Below are positions 53,885 through 56,427 of a stretch of 56,427 nucleotides of DNA, one piece after another (position 1 is the first letter of the stretch; each line of letters starts with the position of its first letter). This DNA is from an uncultured Eubacteriales bacterium (GTDB lineage Bacteria > Bacillota > Clostridia > Saccharofermentanales > Saccharofermentanaceae): positions 1-56,427 of the forward strand of contig ONFC01000009.1 in NCBI GenBank assembly GCA_900317035.1, written 5' to 3'. The notes beneath the pieces are model-generated. The model was not told the origin of the DNA. It was given only the letters and a program-made list of their open reading frames with translations, and searched no databases. The position numbers were made by a program, and so were the translations under genes.

Positions 53885-54447
53885 ACAGCACCTATGGTCT
53901 CAACATTGATTATGATGAGTTCGAGCGCACCTATTTGTGGATGAAACAGCTAACCATTGACGGCTATTTATTCACCTCACCCGGAACAAAAAACGCAGCC
54001 GATCTCGCTGCTTGGAGCCGCAATGCTTATGAGAGCGAATGGCTCTATGCTCCCGGCGGCCACGGCGATCTGGATGCCGCAGAGCAGCGCCGGACGGCTG
54101 ATAATGTCGGGCTGATACTCGGCTATTTCAATTATGATTTTGTCGGAAAAGCCTTTGGCAGCGGCATTGATACGCTCGTTTATACGGAACAGGGCGGCAT
54201 AGACACGATGCCCGATGTGCCGGGAATCGGTGTCTATAACGGTGCAGAGTTCGGTGTGTACGGCGGTAACGGTGAGGTATTTTTCTCCTCTGCCGATGGG
54301 CGGCTTGTGCAGAAAACGACCACTACCGATGCCCGATGGACGGAATGGGTAACATTTGTGGGCATTGAATATTCGCAAAGTTTGTGGGAATATATTGACG
54401 AACTAAACGCTCCGCCGGAAACGGAGCCAACTGAACAAGGAGAATGA
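53866..54447 (+). CDS. Unknown protein, possibly truncated at its 5' end by the junction
   Basis: About 193 residues from ATG 53866 (GGGGA 9 bases before it); the open frame extends back to an ATG at 53815 in lipoprotein DNA, which is unlikely to be its real start. No signal peptide or membrane segment is seen. Contains LNIDYDEFERTYLWMKQL, DTMPDVPGIGVYNGAEFGVY and an acidic, proline-rich end (PPETEPTEQGE). I do not recognise a family. Its stop overlaps an ATG just before the next gene. Confidence 0.5.
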   Translation: MLVGSLNSTYGLNIDYDEFERTYLWMKQLTIDGYLFTSPGTKNAADLAAWSRNAYESEWLYAPGGHGDLDAAEQRRTADNVGLILGYFNYDFVGKAFGSGIDTLVYTEQGGIDTMPDVPGIGVYNGAEFGVYGGNGEVFFSSADGRLVQKTTTTDARWTEWVTFVGIEYSQSLWEYIDELNAPPETEPTEQGE

Positions 54448-54449
54448 AT

Positions 54450-54920
54450 ATGGAACTGAAATTTTGTGTACCGGAGGAATCGGAGCGCCGGTTCCTCTAT
54501 ACGGTCGATGAACAGCAGATCGCAGATGCCTGTGTCGGCTATCTGCGGATGGACTTTGACAGCAGCGGGAACGGCTTTCACCACACATGGTTCGGGCAGA
54601 ACGATACGCTGAACGACAGACGATTCATCAAGGAATTTGACGAGGTGATCGACACGCTCCGGCACGATCTGCTGTCCGGGCGCAGCGGCATGGAGAAATA
54701 CAACCACGCACACGAAGGGCTGGAAATTGTGAACTGGGGCATCCACGGCAAGGGCTACCGGGTGGAAACGGAGCAGAATGTCTACTATTTGCGCTGTATG
54801 CCGCAGCGTGGTGACTACGATTGTTACTGTTATTGCTACGACCGGGCGATGCTGGAGCAGGCGCTTGCTGCCGAGCAGGAGATGGAGGAATCGCAGGATA
54901 TGGGAGGGCTGTCGCAGTGA
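54450..54920 (+). CDS. DUF6329-like protein of mobile elements
   Basis: 156 residues, soluble. Start ELKFCVPEESERRFLYTVDEQ, then a pattern with TWFGQNDTLNDRRFIKEFDEVIDTLR and GRSGMEKYNHAHEGLEIVNWGIHGKGYR, ending YYLRCMPQRGDYDCYCYCYDR, a cysteine-rich strand. It resembles DUF6329 proteins, unknown function, on Clostridia elements. ATG 54450 has AAGGAG 7 bases upstream; the ATG at 54444 is too close to that site. Overlaps the next gene by four bases (GTGA). Confidence 0.6.
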   Translation: MELKFCVPEESERRFLYTVDEQQIADACVGYLRMDFDSSGNGFHHTWFGQNDTLNDRRFIKEFDEVIDTLRHDLLSGRSGMEKYNHAHEGLEIVNWGIHGKGYRVETEQNVYYLRCMPQRGDYDCYCYCYDRAMLEQALAAEQEMEESQDMGGLSQ

Positions 54921-56074
54921 AAATTTCTGTTTACAAGGACGGCATCAGCACGGTTGTCGAGTTCCCGAAACCGGCGCTGGAATTGCAGGACATTCTCGAC
55001 CGGCAGCGTAATCAAGTGGGCAATTCCAATGTGAAGATTCGCTTCCCCGATGACAGAACGATGGTGTTCCCGGCAGCGATGCAGGGCGAGGTATTTCACA
55101 TGAACATCTATGTGCTGAATGCGCTGATCAACCAGTACGAGCAGATGCCGCCGGAGAAACGTGCTGCATTTGTCGCGGTTGCAGACAGATTACAGGTGGA
55201 TCACCCCAATGATCTGCTGCCACTGCTGTACAATCTGGAAACAGTCCCGACGGTTCGTGCGGTTAGCTTTGCAGAGCTGGGGCAGTTCTGCATCGACAAT
55301 GAGATGCTGCCGGAGATTGAAAATTGTCCGGAGGTATTACTTCCCTGCCTTGACCGTGAGCGTATCGGCATGATGATGGCTGACCGGAATCATGGCGTAT
55401 TCGTCGGGGATTACTACTGCGAACCGGATCATTATGAATGCCTGAATGTTTCCGTGGAGGTCGGCAGACCGCACGGGACATTTTTCTCTCTTCTGCTCGG
55501 CGCACCGGACGACCGGCAGAATGCAGCGTGGTTCTCATTTCCGTGTGCGTTTGAGGAAATTTGGAATTTCGCAGAGCAATGCGGCATGGAATACGAGGAT
55601 CTTGTATGCTTTACCATGCACTCAGCACTTCCGCTTTTTTTCTTTGATGATATGGAAGCGCTGCCGGATCTGAATGAAGTCGCCTGGCAGCTTCATGACC
55701 TCTCGCCGGAGAGTGTCACAAAGGTCAAAGCAATCATGGAGGAAACGGACGAGCATGACATCGCCGGTCTGCGCAGAGCGCTGCGGACGATGGACGAATA
55801 CCAGTTTGAGGCTGTCGATGATTACTCGCATTATGGTCTGCGCTACCTCCGGGCAAATTTGCCGGAGGACTTCAATATTTCTGTGCTTTCCAATACCGAC
55901 CTGCATGATCTCGGCGTGACTGTCCTCGGTGCAAAGCAAGGCAGCATGACGGAGTATGGTGTCCTCGTCCGGGGCGGTGACCTGTACTCCATTCTGCCAA
56001 AGCCGGAACAGAAACAGGAGGAATCTGAGGACGAAACCGAAGACTGTGATCCGAAGTGGGGTGATATGACATGA
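54917..56074 (+). CDS. Unknown protein of element region (two similar-looking halves)
   Basis: 385 residues from a GTG with GGGAGGG 8 bases upstream. Soluble. The first half is an antirestriction- or TnpV-free region I cannot name (VYVLNALINQYEQMPPEKRAAFVAVADRL is a helical stretch near 56-80). The middle has FVGDYYCEPDHYECLNVSVEVGRPHGTFFSL near 157; the last third has SVTKVKAIMEETDEHDIAGLRRAL and an acidic tail (EESEDETEDCDP). Parts look like the antirestriction-type helper proteins found next to DUF6103 genes, but I have no firm match. Confidence 0.6.
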   Translation: MKISVYKDGISTVVEFPKPALELQDILDRQRNQVGNSNVKIRFPDDRTMVFPAAMQGEVFHMNIYVLNALINQYEQMPPEKRAAFVAVADRLQVDHPNDLLPLLYNLETVPTVRAVSFAELGQFCIDNEMLPEIENCPEVLLPCLDRERIGMMMADRNHGVFVGDYYCEPDHYECLNVSVEVGRPHGTFFSLLLGAPDDRQNAAWFSFPCAFEEIWNFAEQCGMEYEDLVCFTMHSALPLFFFDDMEALPDLNEVAWQLHDLSPESVTKVKAIMEETDEHDIAGLRRALRTMDEYQFEAVDDYSHYGLRYLRANLPEDFNISVLSNTDLHDLGVTVLGAKQGSMTEYGVLVRGGDLYSILPKPEQKQEESEDETEDCDPKWGDMT

Positions 56075-56292
56075 AGAAGACGATTGATGTGAGCGAGGAA
56101 AAGGTAGCGGCGCTGGAGATGTATCTGGCGCAGAAAGGCAGCACCCTCGATGCAGAGCTGACAAAGCACGCCGAGCATCTGTATGCCAAGATCGTGCCGC
56201 AAAATGTCCGTGACTATATTGAGATGACGGCAAGCAGACGGACTCCCCGCAAGCCAAAGCCCTCCCCGGGCGGTGACAATGATGAGGTGTAA
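56071..56292 (+). CDS. DUF6103-like small protein
   Basis: 73 residues. KKTIDVSEEKVAALEMYLAQKGSTLDAELTKHAEHLYAKIVPQNVRDYIE is characteristic of DUF6103 proteins on mobile elements of Clostridia: a ribbon-helix-helix-like or small helical fold with unknown role. The C-terminus is basic and proline-rich. Start overlaps the previous stop (ATGA). Confidence 0.7.
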   Translation: MKKTIDVSEEKVAALEMYLAQKGSTLDAELTKHAEHLYAKIVPQNVRDYIEMTASRRTPRKPKPSPGGDNDEV

Positions 56293-56295
56293 GTG

Positions 56296-56424
56296 GGAGC
56301 AAAAATGCCCCCGGTGGACGATCGGGGGCGGCTCCTTCAGAGGCAGATCTGACACGGGGGTAGGAATGATGCGAGTTAAAGCGGCGGTGTCGCCGCAATC
56401 ACAGCGGACGGCAAAGCCGACCGC
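56296..56424 (+). repeat. GC-rich tandem hairpins at the window end
   Basis: Three short inverted repeats follow the last gene: GCCCCCG/CGGGGGC (56307-56313, 56323-56329) inside GGAGC/GCTCC; GCGGCG-GTGT-CGCCGC (56381-56396); and GCGG-A-CGGC/GCCG-A-CCGC (56404-56424). The first could end transcription, though no T-run follows. I see no gene in this 135-base stretch. Confidence 0.6.
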
Positions 56425-56427
56425 AAA

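Larger units (their letters stand above)
53866..56427 (+). mobile_element. Probable fragment of an integrative element or foreign join
   Basis: From about 53.86 kb, four same-strand, tightly overlapping genes replace the chromosome. Two resemble protein families I know mainly from conjugative or integrative elements of gut Clostridia (DUF6329- and DUF6103-like). Base composition is higher in GC and codons such as CGG, CTG and GCG are commoner than in the preceding genes. No integrase, relaxase or attachment repeat is visible, so the type of element cannot be stated; the window ends before more of it. Confidence 0.5.

Noticed and set aside
53866-56427. Undescribed defence system
   Set aside because: The four genes have no nuclease, helicase, toxin or sensor motifs I can see, and the set is cut by the window end.

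Overview
The window is a contiguous piece of a Bacillota (Clostridia-type) chromosome followed by about 2.5 kb of mobile-element-like DNA. The host call rests on strong AGGAGG ribosome-binding sites, the fused ~1260-residue PurL, RqcH, LCP and VanZ proteins, a DUF5688 protein, the long (~410-residue) PRPP synthetases seen in Lachnospiraceae-like genomes, and a Gram-positive LexA box in front of ruvCAB. An uncultured gut or rumen Clostridia member fits; family-level placement is not secure. There is no rRNA and no CRISPR, no stretch over 300 bases lacks a gene, and only two tRNAs (Arg-CCT and Thr-CGT) are present.

Layout. 1-12.6 kb: htpG, then a tightly overlapping run purL-rsmA-zapA-like-U32 protease/hydroxylase-dut, and a second run alpha/beta-hydrolase-like-tsaD-smpB. 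12.7-19.2 kb: envelope genes (VanZ-like, a small unknown, a DUF3048 lipoprotein on the minus strand, an LCP ligase, a transmembrane PP2C-like protein with SH3 domain and Ser/Glu tail) and a Gfo/Idh dehydrogenase. 19.3-23.6 kb: pyrimidine nucleoside phosphorylase, ruvC-ruvA-ruvB behind a strong promoter and SOS box, queH. 23.6-28.4 kb (minus): rqcH, a small membrane protein and two tandem PRPP synthetase genes. 28.5-34.4 kb: ysxC, a comEC broken into three frames, holA, icd and a small SEC-C protein. 34.5-41.4 kb: a reduced radC-mre cluster (radC, DUF5688 gene, mreC, mreD, PBP2, methylglyoxal-synthase-like gene) and a metallo-hydrolase. 41.4-44.2 kb: three secreted or membrane-anchored pseudopilin-like/DUF5702-like genes. 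44.2-51.3 kb: small membrane protein, yerC-like regulator, secA, and a nucleoside/SAH salvage set (punA, ahcY, mtaD), then tRNA-Arg. 51.3-53.9 kb: nicotinamidase-like, pncB, tRNA-Thr and a truncated solute-binding lipoprotein. From about 53.86 kb the sequence changes to four GC-richer genes of unknown function, including DUF6329- and DUF6103-like ones typical of integrative elements.

The most interesting theme is proteins that keep an enzyme fold but lack its catalytic residues: a methylglyoxal-synthase-like protein at the usual mgsA position of the clostridial mre cluster, a PP2C-like domain missing all metal ligands in a membrane protein next to an LCP ligase, and an alpha/beta hydrolase without the nucleophile and the histidine. 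The mre cluster also lacks mreB, minCDE and rodA. These are predictions from motif reading; no database search or structure was run.
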